Part shown: positions 5,984 through 15,746 of the stretch, one piece after another
How the letters are laid out: each line of letters opens with the position of its first letter
Position numbering within the stretch: position 1 is the first letter of the stretch
DNA from: Bacteroidales bacterium
Lineage (GTDB): Bacteria; Bacteroidota; Bacteroidia; Bacteroidales; F082
Reading direction: 5' to 3'
Length of the DNA stretch: 18,492 nucleotides
Assembly: GCA_016281295.1 (NCBI GenBank)
Contig: JAEEII010000322.1
Coordinates: forward strand, 1-18,492
The notes under the pieces: generated by a model
Told to the model about the DNA's origin: nothing
Seen by the model: the letters and a program-made list of their open reading frames with translations, nothing else
The model's database searches: none
Made by a program: the position numbers and the translations under genes

Positions 5984-8900
5984 ATGGGTTTTCTGAAAAA
6001 ACTATTCGGCGACAAGGCTTCCCGCGATAACAAAGCCTTGCAGCCCATACTTCAAAAAACACTCCAAGCTTATCAGGAGATTGTAAAACTCGATATCGAC
6101 AGCATCCGTCACAAGACTGTCGAATTCAAAGAATATATCAAAAACAAAACTGCTTCAGAGGTTGCCGAGATTGAGGCTTTGAAAGCTCGTGTGGATGCCA
6201 ATCCTGATATGGACCCCGACGAAAAAGAAAAGGTCTATACCGAGGTTGACAAACTCGAGAAACGCGAGCTGGAGAAGATTGAGGAGGCACTGAACGAGAT
6301 TTTGCCCCAGGCCTTTGCAGTGGTAAAAGCCGCAGCGAAATATTTCTGTGAGCATGAGACCGTCGTGGTGAAAGCTACCGACCTCGACCGTGACCTGGCA
6401 GCCAAATATGAACATGTCACCATCGAAGGCGACAAAGCTTACTTCAGGAATAGCTGGATGGCCGGTGGCAACATGGTGACCTGGGATATGGTGCACTATG
6501 ATTGTCAGATTATCGGTGGTATCGTCTTGCATCAAGGCAAGATCGCCGAGATGGCCACTGGTGAAGGTAAGACCCTCGTGGCTACCTTGCCAGTCTATCT
6601 TAACGCTTTGGCAGGCAAGGGCGTGCATGTGGTCACCGTCAACGACTACTTGGCCAAACGTGACTCCGAGTGGATGGGTGCCATGTATGAGTTCCTCGGC
6701 CTTACCGTTGATTGCATCGACAAGCATGAGCCTAACTCTGCCGCTCGTCGCCGTGCTTATATGTGTGACATCACCTACGGCACCAACAACGAGTTTGGTT
6801 TCGACTACCTCCGTGACAATATGACAGGAAGCCCCGACGAGCTGGTGCAGCGCAAACACCACTACGCCATCGTCGATGAGGTTGACTCCGTGTTGATTGA
6901 CGACGCCCGTACCCCGTTGATCATCAGTGGTCCTACCCCGCGTGGCGACCTTCAGGAGTTCGACCAGCTGAAACCCGATGTCGTCAAGCTGTACGAAGCC
7001 CAAAAACGGCTCGTCACCACCATCCTCGCCGAGGCCAAGTCTATCCTCACCAATCCAGCCTCCACCGAGGAGCAGAAACGTCATGGCGCTGACCTCTTGT
7101 TCCGCTCCTATCGTGGTCTTCCCAAAAACAACGCCTTGATTAAATTCCTCAGCGAGGAAGGCATGAAAACCCTCCTCCAAAAGACGGAAGGTTTCTATAT
7201 GCAGAACCGTGGCGAGAACATGCACCTCATCGATGATGAGCTGTATTTCGTCATCGACGAGAAACTCAACACTGTTGACCTTACCGAGAAAGGTATCGAT
7301 GCCCTCTGCTCCGCTTATAACAACCCCGACTTCTTCGTGATGCCCGACGTGGGTGCCGAGATTGCCGAGTTGGAACACCAGAACCTCAGCAACGATGAGA
7401 AGGTGCTGCGCAAGGCAGAGCTGATGCGTAACTTCTCCGAGAAGTCAGAGCGTCTGCATACCGTGCGTCAGCTGCTCAAGGCATACACCCTCTTCGAGAA
7501 AGACAAAGACTATATCATCCAAGATAACAAAGTCAAGATTGTGGATGAACAGACCGGTCGTGTCATGGAAGGTCGTCGTTGGAGCGACGGTTTGCATCAG
7601 GCTGTGGAAGCCAAGGAAAACGTCAAGGTGGAAGCCGCCACACAGACCTACGCTACCATCACCTTGCAGAACTACTTCCGTATGTATCACAAACTGGCTG
7701 GTATGACCGGTACCGCTGAGACTGAAGCGGGCGAGTTCTGGGACATCTATAAACTCGATGTGGTGGTCATCCCCACCAACAAGCCGATTGCTCGTATCGA
7801 CCAAGAGGATATGATTTATAAGACCAAACGCGAGAAGTACAACGCTGTCATCGAAGAGATTCAGGCGTTGGTTGCCGCTGGTCGTCCAGTGTTGGTGGGT
7901 ACTACCTCGGTGGAGATTTCTGAGTTGCTGAGCCGTATGCTGACCCGTAAGGGCATCCCGCATAACGTGTTGAATGCCAAGCTGCACTTCAAGGAGGCTC
8001 AGATTGTCCGTGAGGCTGGCCAGGCGGGTACGGTCACCATCGCTACCAACATGGCAGGCCGTGGTACCGACATCAAGCTGGGACCTGGCGTGAAGGAAGC
8101 CGGCGGTCTCGCCATCATCGGTACCGAACGTCATGAGAGCCGTCGTGTGGACCGTCAGTTGCGTGGCCGTTCCGGTCGTCAAGGCGACCCGGGTAGCTCC
8201 CAGTTCTATGTCTCTCTTGAAGATGACCTCATGCGTATGTTCGGCTCTGAGCGTATCGCACCGCTCATGGACCGTATGGGTCTTAAAGAAGGTGAGGTGA
8301 TTCAACATCCTATGATCACCAAACAGATTGAAAAGGCGCAAAAGAAGGTTGAAGAGAACCACTTCGGCGTCCGTAAACACTTGCTGGAATACGACGACGT
8401 GATGAACTCGCAACGTACGGTGATTTACAGCAAACGTCACCATGCACTCTTTGGCGAGCGTCTCTCTATTGACATCAACAACATGATGTATGACCTTGGT
8501 GAGAAACTCCTCAACGATGCCCGCGATGTCAAAGACTATGAAGGCCTTAAGATGTCGTTGCTCTCTACCATGGGTATCGATGTTCCGTTTAGCGAGGAAG
8601 AGTTCGAAAGGGGTAGAACCGATGCCTTGGCGGATAAGATTTTCGATGCCGCTTTGGAACACTACCGTGAGAAGTCGCGTATCATTGGCGAGAAGACTAT
8701 GCCGGTGATCAAGAACGTGTATGAAAGCCAGAACCACTTCGAGAATATCGCCATCCCGATTACCGATGGACGACATGGCATGAATGTCATTGTCAACCTC
8801 AAAAAGGCGGTGGAAAACGGTGCCCGTGAGGTGAGCCTCTGCATTGAGAAGAGTATCACTTTAGGACTTATCGACAACGCTTGGAAAGAACATCTTCGTG

Positions 8901-9283
8901 AATTGGACGACTTGAAGGAATCGGTGCAGAACGCCACTTACGAGCAGAAGGATCCGCTGGTGATTTATAAACTGGAATCTTTCAACCTGTTCAGTGCCAT
9001 GATCGAGAAGATTAACGAGGAAGTTATCTCCTTCTTGATGCGTGCCGACATCCCGGTTCAAGATCCTGATACCGTGCGTGAACACCGTGCCCGTGCCGTT
9101 GACCGCTCGCAGGTGAGGGAACAACGTAACGACTTGCTGTCACAAGCCCATAGCAACACCCAGCAAAAAGAGGTGACCCAACCGATTCGTGTGGAAAAGA
9201 AAGTGGGTCGTAACGATCCATGTCCTTGTGGCTCAGGCAAGAAATACAAGAACTGTCACGGCAGACTGGAAGCCGAAAACTAA
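5984..9283 (+). CDS. secA: Preprotein translocase ATPase SecA
   Basis: SecA drives secretory proteins through the SecYEG channel with ATP. At 1099 residues it is about 200 longer than E. coli SecA, as is usual in Bacteroidota; extra sequence is visible in NBD1 around 330-430. The Walker A motif is MATGEGKT at 190-197 (Lys196) and the DEAD-type Walker B is [13 protein letters not shown] at 297-309. [12 protein letters not shown] and the arginine-rich [21 protein letters not shown] segment mark NBD2. The C-terminus ends in a zinc-binding SEC-C tail with Cys1080, Cys1082, Cys1091 and His1092, which in other SecA proteins binds SecB or ribosomes. The start [11 protein letters not shown] is typical. 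It is presumably needed for the exported proteins seen here. Confidence 0.98.
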   Translation: MGFLKKLFGDKASRDNKALQPILQKTLQAYQEIVKLDIDSIRHKTVEFKEYIKNKTASEVAEIEALKARVDANPDMDPDEKEKVYTEVDKLEKRELEKIEEALNEILPQAFAVVKAAAKYFCEHETVVVKATDLDRDLAAKYEHVTIEGDKAYFRNSWMAGGNMVTWDMVHYDCQIIGGIVLHQGKIAEMATGEGKTLVATLPVYLNALAGKGVHVVTVNDYLAKRDSEWMGAMYEFLGLTVDCIDKHEPNSAARRRAYMCDITYGTNNEFGFDYLRDNMTGSPDELVQRKHHYAIVDEVDSVLIDDARTPLIISGPTPRGDLQEFDQLKPDVVKLYEAQKRLVTTILAEAKSILTNPASTEEQKRHGADLLFRSYRGLPKNNALIKFLSEEGMKTLLQKTEGFYMQNRGENMHLIDDELYFVIDEKLNTVDLTEKGIDALCSAYNNPDFFVMPDVGAEIAELEHQNLSNDEKVLRKAELMRNFSEKSERLHTVRQLLKAYTLFEKDKDYIIQDNKVKIVDEQTGRVMEGRRWSDGLHQAVEAKENVKVEAATQTYATITLQNYFRMYHKLAGMTGTAETEAGEFWDIYKLDVVVIPTNKPIARIDQEDMIYKTKREKYNAVIEEIQALVAAGRPVLVGTTSVEISELLSRMLTRKGIPHNVLNAKLHFKEAQIVREAGQAGTVTIATNMAGRGTDIKLGPGVKEAGGLAIIGTERHESRRVDRQLRGRSGRQGDPGSSQFYVSLEDDLMRMFGSERIAPLMDRMGLKEGEVIQHPMITKQIEKAQKKVEENHFGVRKHLLEYDDVMNSQRTVIYSKRHHALFGERLSIDINNMMYDLGEKLLNDARDVKDYEGLKMSLLSTMGIDVPFSEEEFERGRTDALADKIFDAALEHYREKSRIIGEKTMPVIKNVYESQNHFENIAIPITDGRHGMNVIVNLKKAVENGAREVSLCIEKSITLGLIDNAWKEHLRELDDLKESVQNATYEQKDPLVIYKLESFNLFSAMIEKINEEVISFLMRADIPVQDPDTVREHRARAVDRSQVREQRNDLLSQAHSNTQQKEVTQPIRVEKKVGRNDPCPCGSGKKYKNCHGRLEAEN

Positions 9284-9288
9284 TTTTA

Positions 9289-9348
9289 AATTTAGAATTT
9301 AGAATTTAGAGGGATTTGACGCTCCCTCTAAATTCTAAATTCTAAATT
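9289..9348. terminator. 26-base perfect hairpin between secA and pepT
   Basis: Bases 9289-9314 and 9323-9348 are perfect inverted repeats around the 8-base loop TTTGACGC. Each arm is three 7-base units of AATTTAG followed by AGGGA. It fills most of the 70-base gap between the convergent secA and pepT genes. It probably acts as a two-way terminator or 3'-end stabiliser. Neither side ends in a run of T, so it is not a textbook Rho-independent terminator. Confidence 0.65.
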
Positions 9349-9353
9349 CCAAA

Positions 9354-10571
9354 TTACTCACAGAAAAGTTTCACGATATTGAGGATGACCTCAGAGGCTT
9401 TCTCCATGCTTTCGAGTGGCACATATTCCAGTTTTCCATGGAAGTTGTGTCCGCCAGCGAAGATATTGGGGCAGGGCAGACCCATAAATGACAAGTTAGC
9501 GCCGTCGGTGCCGCCGCGGATGGGTTGTACCTTGGGTTTGATGCCTGCCATCTCCATGGCTTTGATGGCTCTTTCCACGATGAAGAAGTGAGGTTCAACC
9601 TCTTGCCGCATATTATAATATTGGTGTTTGAGCTCCAAGGTCACCACGTTGCCGTATTTTTTGTTTAAGAACTCGGTGACAGCCGTCATCAAAGCTTTCT
9701 TTTCCTCAAATTTAGCACGGTCATGGTCTCGAATGATGTATGACATAGTTGTTTCCTCAACGGTTCCGTTGATTCCAATAAGATGGAAGAAGCCCTCATA
9801 GCCTTGGGTGTAACGAGGACGTTGTTCCACGGGTAGCATCGCGTCGAGTTCCATGGCGATGAGCATGGAGTTCACCATCTTGTCTTTGCCATAGCCGGGA
9901 TGAATGTTGCTGCCTTGGATGTGTATTTTGGCACCTGCGGCATTGAAGTTTTCATATTCTAACTCTCCGATTTCACCTCCGTCCATGGTGTAGGCGTATT
10001 TGGCCCCGAATTTCTTGACGTCGAACTTAGCCACACCACGTCCAATCTCCTCGTCAGGCGTGAATCCGATTTTGATTTCTCCATGTTTGAACTCGGGATG
10101 TTCCATCATATACTGGGCGGCATACATAATCTCCGCTACACCAGCTTTGTCGTCGGCACCCAACAGGGTTGTTCCGTCGGTGGTGATCATCGTCTGGCCT
10201 TGATATTGTTTCATTTCAGGGAATTCAGTGGTGCGCAGCACGATGTTTTTCTCTTTGTTGAGCACGATGTCCTCGCCGTTCCAGTTGGGGATGATCTGTG
10301 GTTTGATATCCTTGCCCGAAGCGTCGGGAGCGGTATCTACATGGGCGATGAAACCGACCGCCGGAATGTCTTTGTCGGTGTTAGCGGGGATGGTGGCCAT
10401 CACATAACCGTATTCATCTAACTCAGCATGAATCCCCATCTGCTGTAGTTCATCACGTAACATGCGGAGCAGGTCGAACTCGCGTTGGGCACTGGGTTGA
10501 GTCTCTGAGTTCTCATCTGAGGTTGTCTCCACAGCAACATACCTCAGGAATTTATCTAATAACTTCTCCAT
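9354..10571 (-). CDS. pepT: Peptidase T (tripeptide aminopeptidase, M20 family)
   Basis: PepT is a cytoplasmic zinc enzyme that removes the N-terminal residue of tripeptides. The 405-residue length matches the family. Metal and catalytic residues can be placed by comparison with the Salmonella/E. coli enzyme: His77 and Asp79 in AHVDTAPD, Asp140 in LLGADD, Glu174 and Glu175 in TPDEEIGRG, Asp197 in YTMDGGE, and a histidine near 375-378 in GGHNFHGKLEYVP. PIRGGTDGANLSFMGLP before that is also diagnostic. The protein has no signal peptide. It lies 86 bases downstream of the glycosyltransferase on the same strand, with no exact TAnnTTTG box just upstream, so it may be read from the PHP-GT39 transcript or an unrecognised promoter. 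Confidence 0.95.
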   Translation of the reverse strand: MEKLLDKFLRYVAVETTSDENSETQPSAQREFDLLRMLRDELQQMGIHAELDEYGYVMATIPANTDKDIPAVGFIAHVDTAPDASGKDIKPQIIPNWNGEDIVLNKEKNIVLRTTEFPEMKQYQGQTMITTDGTTLLGADDKAGVAEIMYAAQYMMEHPEFKHGEIKIGFTPDEEIGRGVAKFDVKKFGAKYAYTMDGGEIGELEYENFNAAGAKIHIQGSNIHPGYGKDKMVNSMLIAMELDAMLPVEQRPRYTQGYEGFFHLIGINGTVEETTMSYIIRDHDRAKFEEKKALMTAVTEFLNKKYGNVVTLELKHQYYNMRQEVEPHFFIVERAIKAMEMAGIKPKVQPIRGGTDGANLSFMGLPCPNIFAGGHNFHGKLEYVPLESMEKASEVILNIVKLFCE

Positions 10572-10579
10572 AAAAATTT

Positions 10580-10609
10580 AACTATTTATTATTTAACTGT
10601 TTATTATTT
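10580..10609. repeat. 15-base tandem duplication in the AT-rich gap upstream of pepT
   Basis: AACTATTTATTATTT (10580-10594) is followed directly by AACTGTTTATTATTT (10595-10609), with one difference. The surrounding gap, 10572-10657, is very AT-rich and holds no gene. The repeat may simply reflect slippage. Confidence 0.6.
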
Positions 10610-10657
10610 ATTTATTTAATTGTTAACCTTGATTTTTTACCTCTAACTTTTCACCCT

Positions 10658-12202
10658 TCACCTTTTTCCTCTCACCTCCTCCAACGTTGGTGGGCCGTAC
10701 ACAAGTGATTTGCATTCATATACAAAAATGTTTCTTACGGTCTTGCCATTGCGTTTGATGGGAATGACATCCACCAAGCGTATTTTTTTGAAATTAGTAT
10801 AGGCGTAGGCTTTCTCGGGGTCAATAAAGAAATGACTGTCAGCGAGGTACCAGTAGTTTGCTTTTTTCTCGAATCCACCACGCTTCTCATTGATCCACTG
10901 GTATTTATGGATGTGGTCGAGCGGTCCGTAGCCGAGTGTTTTCAGCCCTAATGGACGTCCCACATAATAATCGATGTTTGCGGTGGGGAACCAGTTGTTG
11001 CCGATGATGGCATCGTTCTCGCTCATTTCACCTGCTGCGATCTCACGTTCACGGACATCGGCAAATTTTTGACCAAGCTGTCGCCATCCATAGAGGTCGA
11101 GAGTGAAGTCATCCTTTCCAACTTCTCGTTCCTCGGTGTGATGATCCAAAGGGATAAAACCAGTTTTGATTTCGACTACACCGATGACCAAGATGAGAAT
11201 GAGAATGGAAATCGAGCTGACAATCAGTTTTTTCTGTGTTTTTATATGGAGGTTTTCCATCCAATTGGCACTCAACAGAATCAAAAGGATGAAGGCTGGC
11301 CCCGACCAATGTGGAAGAGTGGGGCGTGTCATCGAAAAGAGTAAAAACAGTCCGATCATCGGCAACGCTGTGAGCAAGATAAGCTGTTGTGAGGAGGCGG
11401 GGAGGGAGAGGCGTTTTCTGAAAGAAGCGATAACGGCCAATAAGGCGATGACATAATTTACGGGGTTATTATAACCGAACTCGCCCACCAACTCGGTGAT
11501 GAGGCTGATGGGACTGAAAGACTCGAAAATGCCTACTCGTCCGCTGTGAAATCGGAAGCTGATGAAGTCGTTCTGTATATTCCAATACAGGATGGGGAAA
11601 CAACATAAAGCCGTGATAATCAGTGATACATATAATATGGGGTTTTGAAGAGTCTTGCGCTCATAACAAAGCAGATATAACCCGAATCCTATCCAGAGAA
11701 AGATTCCTGAGTATTTGGATAGCATCGCTAATCCAGCGAATAATCCGAACAAAAGCAAATGTCGGTTGTTGTGAGGCTTCAGTATCATCCAGAAAGCCAG
11801 CAGCCAGAAAAGGCAAAGTGGTGTGTCGGGCATGATGAAAATCCCCGTGATGACAAAAGCATATACTGACGCGGTGTAGAGCAACGCAGCCCTAACCCCC
11901 GTGGCTTCATCGCGGAGCTCTTTCCCGATTTGATACATGATCCATGTGTTGAGGGTCATAAACACCACAGAAGAGAGCCTGATAAAGAACTCGCTGTCGA
12001 ACAATAAGTTAAGGCTAAACAACTGGATTATCCACCCTACCATGCCGGGGTGGTCAAAGTGACTCCAGTCGGGGAACATCGCGTAAGTCCAGTAATATAC
12101 CTCGTCGTTGCCTAATTCCATCCATCCAGCCAAAAAGGCACGGATGAGGAAGCTGATTAGCAGCAGGAGGTGGATGGGCTTTATCCGCGTTGTCTTGCTC
12201 AT
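10658..12202 (-). CDS. Membrane glycosyltransferase, GT39/ArnT-like
   Basis: The 514-residue protein is a polytopic membrane protein. Hydrophobic segments run from about residue 10 to 340, and a soluble part of about 160 residues follows. The first loop has the family pattern GNDEVYYWTY (31-40) with acidic pair Asp33-Glu34, followed by HFDHPGMVGW near 48-57. A second loop carries IMPDTPL, the usual PDxP-type motif. GT39 and ArnT-like enzymes move a sugar from a polyprenyl-phosphate carrier to lipid A, proteins or glycans on the outer face of the inner membrane; donor and acceptor here are unknown. Its start codon overlaps the stop of the PHP gene (ATGA at 12199-12202), so the two are translationally coupled and probably work on the same product. 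A GTTAGAGG-type repeat lies just past its stop. Confidence 0.82.
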   Translation of the reverse strand: MSKTTRIKPIHLLLLISFLIRAFLAGWMELGNDEVYYWTYAMFPDWSHFDHPGMVGWIIQLFSLNLLFDSEFFIRLSSVVFMTLNTWIMYQIGKELRDEATGVRAALLYTASVYAFVITGIFIMPDTPLCLFWLLAFWMILKPHNNRHLLLFGLFAGLAMLSKYSGIFLWIGFGLYLLCYERKTLQNPILYVSLIITALCCFPILYWNIQNDFISFRFHSGRVGIFESFSPISLITELVGEFGYNNPVNYVIALLAVIASFRKRLSLPASSQQLILLTALPMIGLFLLFSMTRPTLPHWSGPAFILLILLSANWMENLHIKTQKKLIVSSISILILILVIGVVEIKTGFIPLDHHTEEREVGKDDFTLDLYGWRQLGQKFADVREREIAAGEMSENDAIIGNNWFPTANIDYYVGRPLGLKTLGYGPLDHIHKYQWINEKRGGFEKKANYWYLADSHFFIDPEKAYAYTNFKKIRLVDVIPIKRNGKTVRNIFVYECKSLVYGPPTLEEVRGKR

Positions 12203-13407
12203 GATTGCTGTTTTTTAAAGACACGAACAAGACAAAGGACGATGACCACAAGATAAACGATATAGAAGAGAACGGTTTGGGTCATGTTAAGTTCGGCGGT
12301 GACTTGATCTTCGGGCGTCGGAGTGGGATGTCGAGTGATGGGGTTCAGATAGAAGAAGGTGAGATGTGGTAAACGCAGCTTCACCCTGACGTATGAATCG
12401 CTGGGTTGGATGATGTAACGGGCTTGTCCCACTCGTTCTTCGTGTTTTAGGACCTGGCCGTTTTGACCGATAAACTCCGCAACCTCAATGATGGGCGCAT
12501 CGGTCTCAACCAACAAGGTGTCGCCAACCAACTCGCAACGGGTGAGATGCGGCAGCTCATGCATTCGTTCCATTTTTAGTGCAAACGGCTTGTCGTAATA
12601 GACATGGAACTCTACCACGTATGAACAGCCTCGTTCCAAGGCATCGTAAATGCTGTCTGCCGTCATGTTCCTGGTGTTAATCATGGTAAAATACCGACCT
12701 ATCTCGTTGCTGTTCATTACGTTATGTGTGTCATCATCGCCTATGCCATACACTCGATGGCCTGTTGACAAAGCTGCGTCCCAGTGCTCGTATGCGGTAC
12801 CGTAGGGATTGCCGATTTCTAGCAGACGGTAACCGCTGAGATAACGCATGTCGCTGACTTTGTAGCCGTTGGTATAAGAAGCATGGGCGGGAACGGCAAA
12901 ACGGCTATGTTGTTGCAGCCTGCTCAAAAGATGTTGCTTCATATCAAGGCTCTGCATGAATGGATAGTCCATCCATACCACTTTTTCAGCACCGATACAG
13001 AGCTGATGGGTCTTCTTAATAAAGCCATAGCCATGCTCGTATGCTGGGATATAATCAGGTAGTTCGCTTCCATGCGGGTTGATGTGCATGTAGTCGGAGA
13101 TGCCATAATGGTCGTACCCCAGTAAATGATAGACGCTGTCGATATCGGTCTCCTTGCTAAGCCTTCCATTGGTGAGCCCTAGGTATTTGCGAGAATGACA
13201 ATGGAAATTGTACTGCTTCCATTGGTCTGGTTTCATGGCTTGATAAGGGTTGTATAATGCTTCGCCACGGAATGGACGCCCTTCCCGGAACTGGTATCGC
13301 GGCGTGATCAGATAGACCACCAGCCAATAGCCAATAAGCAGAAAGAGCGGAATCGAAATCACAATCAGCACGATTCTTAGCGCCTTATTTTTGATATTCT
13401 TGTACAT
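12199..13407 (-). CDS. Membrane-anchored PHP-superfamily (predicted metal-dependent phosphoesterase) protein
   Basis: The 402-residue protein has a transmembrane helix at about 11-34 and a second at about 377-396, with basic residues at both ends (KNIKNK, RVFKK), so the large central domain should face the periplasm. That domain carries a PHP-like set of metal ligands in the expected order: HCH at 69-71, Asp105 in GISDYMH, Glu141 in IGAEK, His175 in VPAHAS, and GDDDTH at 223-228. PHP proteins are usually cytoplasmic phosphoesterases such as histidinol phosphatase or polymerase-associated domains, so a periplasmic, doubly anchored version is unusual. A small beta-like region follows at about 280-370. 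It is first in a minus-strand pair with the GT39 gene. An envelope phosphate-glycan substrate is inferred, not shown. Confidence 0.66.
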   Translation of the reverse strand: MYKNIKNKALRIVLIVISIPLFLLIGYWLVVYLITPRYQFREGRPFRGEALYNPYQAMKPDQWKQYNFHCHSRKYLGLTNGRLSKETDIDSVYHLLGYDHYGISDYMHINPHGSELPDYIPAYEHGYGFIKKTHQLCIGAEKVVWMDYPFMQSLDMKQHLLSRLQQHSRFAVPAHASYTNGYKVSDMRYLSGYRLLEIGNPYGTAYEHWDAALSTGHRVYGIGDDDTHNVMNSNEIGRYFTMINTRNMTADSIYDALERGCSYVVEFHVYYDKPFALKMERMHELPHLTRCELVGDTLLVETDAPIIEVAEFIGQNGQVLKHEERVGQARYIIQPSDSYVRVKLRLPHLTFFYLNPITRHPTPTPEDQVTAELNMTQTVLFYIVYLVVIVLCLVRVFKKQQS

Positions 13408-13424
13408 ACTTTCTTAAAGATTTG

Positions 13425-13455
13425 CAAATGTAATTCTTTCTTTTTGATTGCCAAT
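13425..13455 (-). promoter_or_regulatory. Promoter for the PHP-GT39 genes
   Basis: On the minus strand ATTG (13452-13455) is followed after 19 bases by TACATTTG (13425-13432), an exact -7 box with a one-mismatch -33 box. The predicted start of transcription is near 13418, leaving only about 10 bases before the ATG at 13407. It is the mirror image of the sufB promoter. Confidence 0.55.
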
Positions 13456-13477
13456 TCCTAATTAATAGTTATTTTTG
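13447..13477 (+). promoter_or_regulatory. Promoter for the SUF operon
   Basis: ATTG (13447-13450), then 19 bases, then TATTTTTG (13470-13477), an exact TAnnTTTG match. Transcription would begin near 13484, with about 30 bases of leader and an AAGGG ribosome-binding sequence at 13506-13510 before the sufB ATG. No recognisable Fur- or IscR-type operator was identified by eye. Confidence 0.58.
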
Positions 13478-13513
13478 CATGTTATTTAAAATAATTCTTA
13501 ATTGTAAGGGAAA

Positions 13514-14965
13514 ATGGAATCCAATCCAAAGGAAAACATTATAAATGAGGTTACTAACAAAGATTATGAGTTTGGTTTTGTAACCGATATTGAGACTGAT
13601 TTTGTGCCGAAGGGCTTGAATGAGGATATTATTCGTATGATTTCAGCCAAGAAAGAGGAGCCGGAGTGGCTGCTTGAGTTTCGTTTGAAGGCTTTCCGTC
13701 ATTGGCTGACGTTGAAACAGCCCAATTGGGGTCATCTTGATTTGCCAGAGATTGACTATCAAGATATTATTTATTATGCGGCCCCGCGTAAACGTCAAGA
13801 GAAACAAAGTCTTGACGAGGTGGACCCTGAATTGTTGGCGACTTTCGACAAGTTAGGCATCTCGCTCGACGAGCAGAAAAAACTCTCTGGTGTGGCGGTG
13901 GATGCCGTGATGGACAGCACTTCGGTGAAGACCACCTTTCAGGAGACGCTTTCCAAACACGGGGTCATTTTCATGTCGTTCAGTGAGGCCGTCAAGCAAC
14001 ATCCCGACTTGGTGAGGAAATATCTTGGCAAGGTAGTGCCTTATACTGATAATTTCTTCGCTGCCTTGAACTCAGCTGTCTTCAGCGACGGTTCGTTCTG
14101 CTACATCCCCAAAGGCGTGCATTGTCCTCTGGAACTCTCCACCTATTTCCGTATCAATGCGGCTAACACAGGCCAGTTCGAGCGCACGTTGATTGTGGCC
14201 GACGAAGGGGCATACGTGAGTTATATGGAAGGCTGCACCGCTCCGATGCGCGATGAGAACCAGCTTCATGCCGCCATCGTGGAGATTATCGCCGAGACCG
14301 ATGCCGAGGTGAAGTATAGTACGGTACAGAACTGGTATCCAGGTGATAAAGAAGGCAAGGGTGGTGTCTATAATTTAGTGACGAAACGTGGCCTTTGTCG
14401 TGGCGACCGTTCCAAGATCTCGTGGACTCAGGTAGAGACTGGTTCGGCCATCACCTGGAAATATCCTGGCTGTGTGTTACTCGGCGACCATTCTGTGGGT
14501 GAATTCTATTCTGTGGCAGTCACCAACAATTACCAGCAGGCCGACACTGGCACCAAAATGATTCATCTGGGCAAAAACACCCGTAGCACCATCATCTCAA
14601 AAGGCATCTCCGCTGGACATAGTCAGAACAGCTATCGTGGCTTGGTTCGTGTGGCTCCTGGCGCTGTCAACTCACGCAACTATTCACAATGCGACTCCTT
14701 GCTGATGGGGGATCAATGTGGTGCCCACACCTGGCCATACGTCCAGTGTGGCAACGAGTCGAGCATCCTCGAACATGAGGCCACTACCTCCAAGATTTCA
14801 GAAGATCAGCTCTTTTACTGTCAGCAACGTGGCATTCCTACGGAGAAGGCCATCGGCCTCATCGTCAACGGCTATGCCAAGGACGTGCTCAACCGTCTGC
14901 CTATGGAGTTTGCCGTCGAAGCACAAAAACTTTTATCAATCACCTTGGAAGGAAGCGTGGGTTAA
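13514..14965 (+). CDS. sufB: Fe-S cluster assembly scaffold SufB
   Basis: SufB is the core scaffold of the SUF iron-sulfur assembly complex SufBC2D. The 483-residue length is normal. The beta-helix core and C-terminal helical domain are intact, with [17 protein letters not shown] near 193-209, YMEGCTAP near 237-244 and [20 protein letters not shown] at 421-440. Cys402 in DQCGAHT aligns with the E. coli cysteine (Cys405) where the nascent cluster is thought to form with SufD. It is the first gene of the operon, preceded by a promoter at 13447-13477. The ATG at 13514 has an AAGGG sequence 3 bases upstream of it and a family-typical N-terminus. sufC follows after 28 bases. Confidence 0.97.
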   Translation: MESNPKENIINEVTNKDYEFGFVTDIETDFVPKGLNEDIIRMISAKKEEPEWLLEFRLKAFRHWLTLKQPNWGHLDLPEIDYQDIIYYAAPRKRQEKQSLDEVDPELLATFDKLGISLDEQKKLSGVAVDAVMDSTSVKTTFQETLSKHGVIFMSFSEAVKQHPDLVRKYLGKVVPYTDNFFAALNSAVFSDGSFCYIPKGVHCPLELSTYFRINAANTGQFERTLIVADEGAYVSYMEGCTAPMRDENQLHAAIVEIIAETDAEVKYSTVQNWYPGDKEGKGGVYNLVTKRGLCRGDRSKISWTQVETGSAITWKYPGCVLLGDHSVGEFYSVAVTNNYQQADTGTKMIHLGKNTRSTIISKGISAGHSQNSYRGLVRVAPGAVNSRNYSQCDSLLMGDQCGAHTWPYVQCGNESSILEHEATTSKISEDQLFYCQQRGIPTEKAIGLIVNGYAKDVLNRLPMEFAVEAQKLLSITLEGSVG

Positions 14966-14993
14966 CTATTGAATTTTAAAACTAATCATAAAT

Positions 14994-15746
14994 ATGTTAC
15001 TGAATATCAAAAATTTACACGTCTCTGTCGGAGGCAAAGAAATCTTAAAGGGATTGAACTTGGGTGTCAATGAAGGTGAGATTCACGCCATCATGGGACC
15101 TAACGGTACTGGCAAAAGCACTTTGGCAGCTGCCATCACCGGTCGAGAAGGATATGAGATCACCGAGGGTGAGATCTGGTACAAGGGCAAGAACATCGTT
15201 GGGATGTCACCTGAGGACCGTGCCAATGAGGGTATCTTTCTGAGTTTCCAATACCCTGTAGAGATTCCTGGCGTGAGCATCCAGAACTTCATGCGCACCG
15301 CTGTCAACTCAAAGCGTGAATATCAAGGTCTTCCTGCTCTTTCTACTATCGACTTCATGAAGAAGATGAAAGAGAAACAGGCTATGGTAGAGATTACCGA
15401 GAAGCTGCAAAACCGTTTTGTCAATGTGGGTTATTCTGGCGGCGAGAAGAAGAAAAACGAAATCTTCCAGATGGCTATGCTTGAGCCGAGTCTTGCCATC
15501 CTCGATGAGACTGATTCAGGACTGGATATCGATGCCCTTCGCATCGTGGCCAATGGCGTCAACCAGCTGCATAACAAAGATAACGCCTTTGTGGTGATCA
15601 CTCACTACCAACGTCTTCTCGATTATATCGTGCCTGACTTCGTCCATGTGATGTATGACGGACGTATTGTCAAGTCGGGTGGCAAACATCTTGCCATTGA
15701 ACTCGAGGAGAAGGGTTACGAATGGATCAAGGAAATGAATCTGTAA
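14994..15746 (+). CDS. sufC: Fe-S cluster assembly ATPase SufC
   Basis: SufC is the ABC-type ATPase of the SufBCD complex; its ATP-driven dimerisation opens the SufB-SufD interface. The 250-residue protein has Walker A GPNGTGKST at 35-43, a Q-loop region LSFQYPVEIPG at 83-93, the signature YSGGEKKKNE at 147-156 (the SufC-specific form), Walker B LAILDETDSGLD at 167-178 with Glu172, and the H-loop His204 in VVITHYQR. There is no membrane domain, as expected. Its stop codon TAA (15744-15746) shares its last base with the favoured sufD start codon. Confidence 0.97.
   Translation: MLLNIKNLHVSVGGKEILKGLNLGVNEGEIHAIMGPNGTGKSTLAAAITGREGYEITEGEIWYKGKNIVGMSPEDRANEGIFLSFQYPVEIPGVSIQNFMRTAVNSKREYQGLPALSTIDFMKKMKEKQAMVEITEKLQNRFVNVGYSGGEKKKNEIFQMAMLEPSLAILDETDSGLDIDALRIVANGVNQLHNKDNAFVVITHYQRLLDYIVPDFVHVMYDGRIVKSGGKHLAIELEEKGYEWIKEMNL

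Noticed and set aside
5827..6030. 67-codon plus-strand open frame before secA
   Set aside because: It spans the secA promoter and start codon in another frame and has no family resemblance.
6155..8776. Two long minus-strand open frames (407 and 443 codons) opposite secA
   Set aside because: They lie fully antisense to an unmistakable secA, have histidine- and valine-rich low-quality translations with no recognisable domain, and arise from the codon use of the real gene.
9289..9348. Possible small CRISPR-like array from the repeated heptamers
   Set aside because: The units are 7 bases, directly tandem and without unique spacers, and no cas genes are present.
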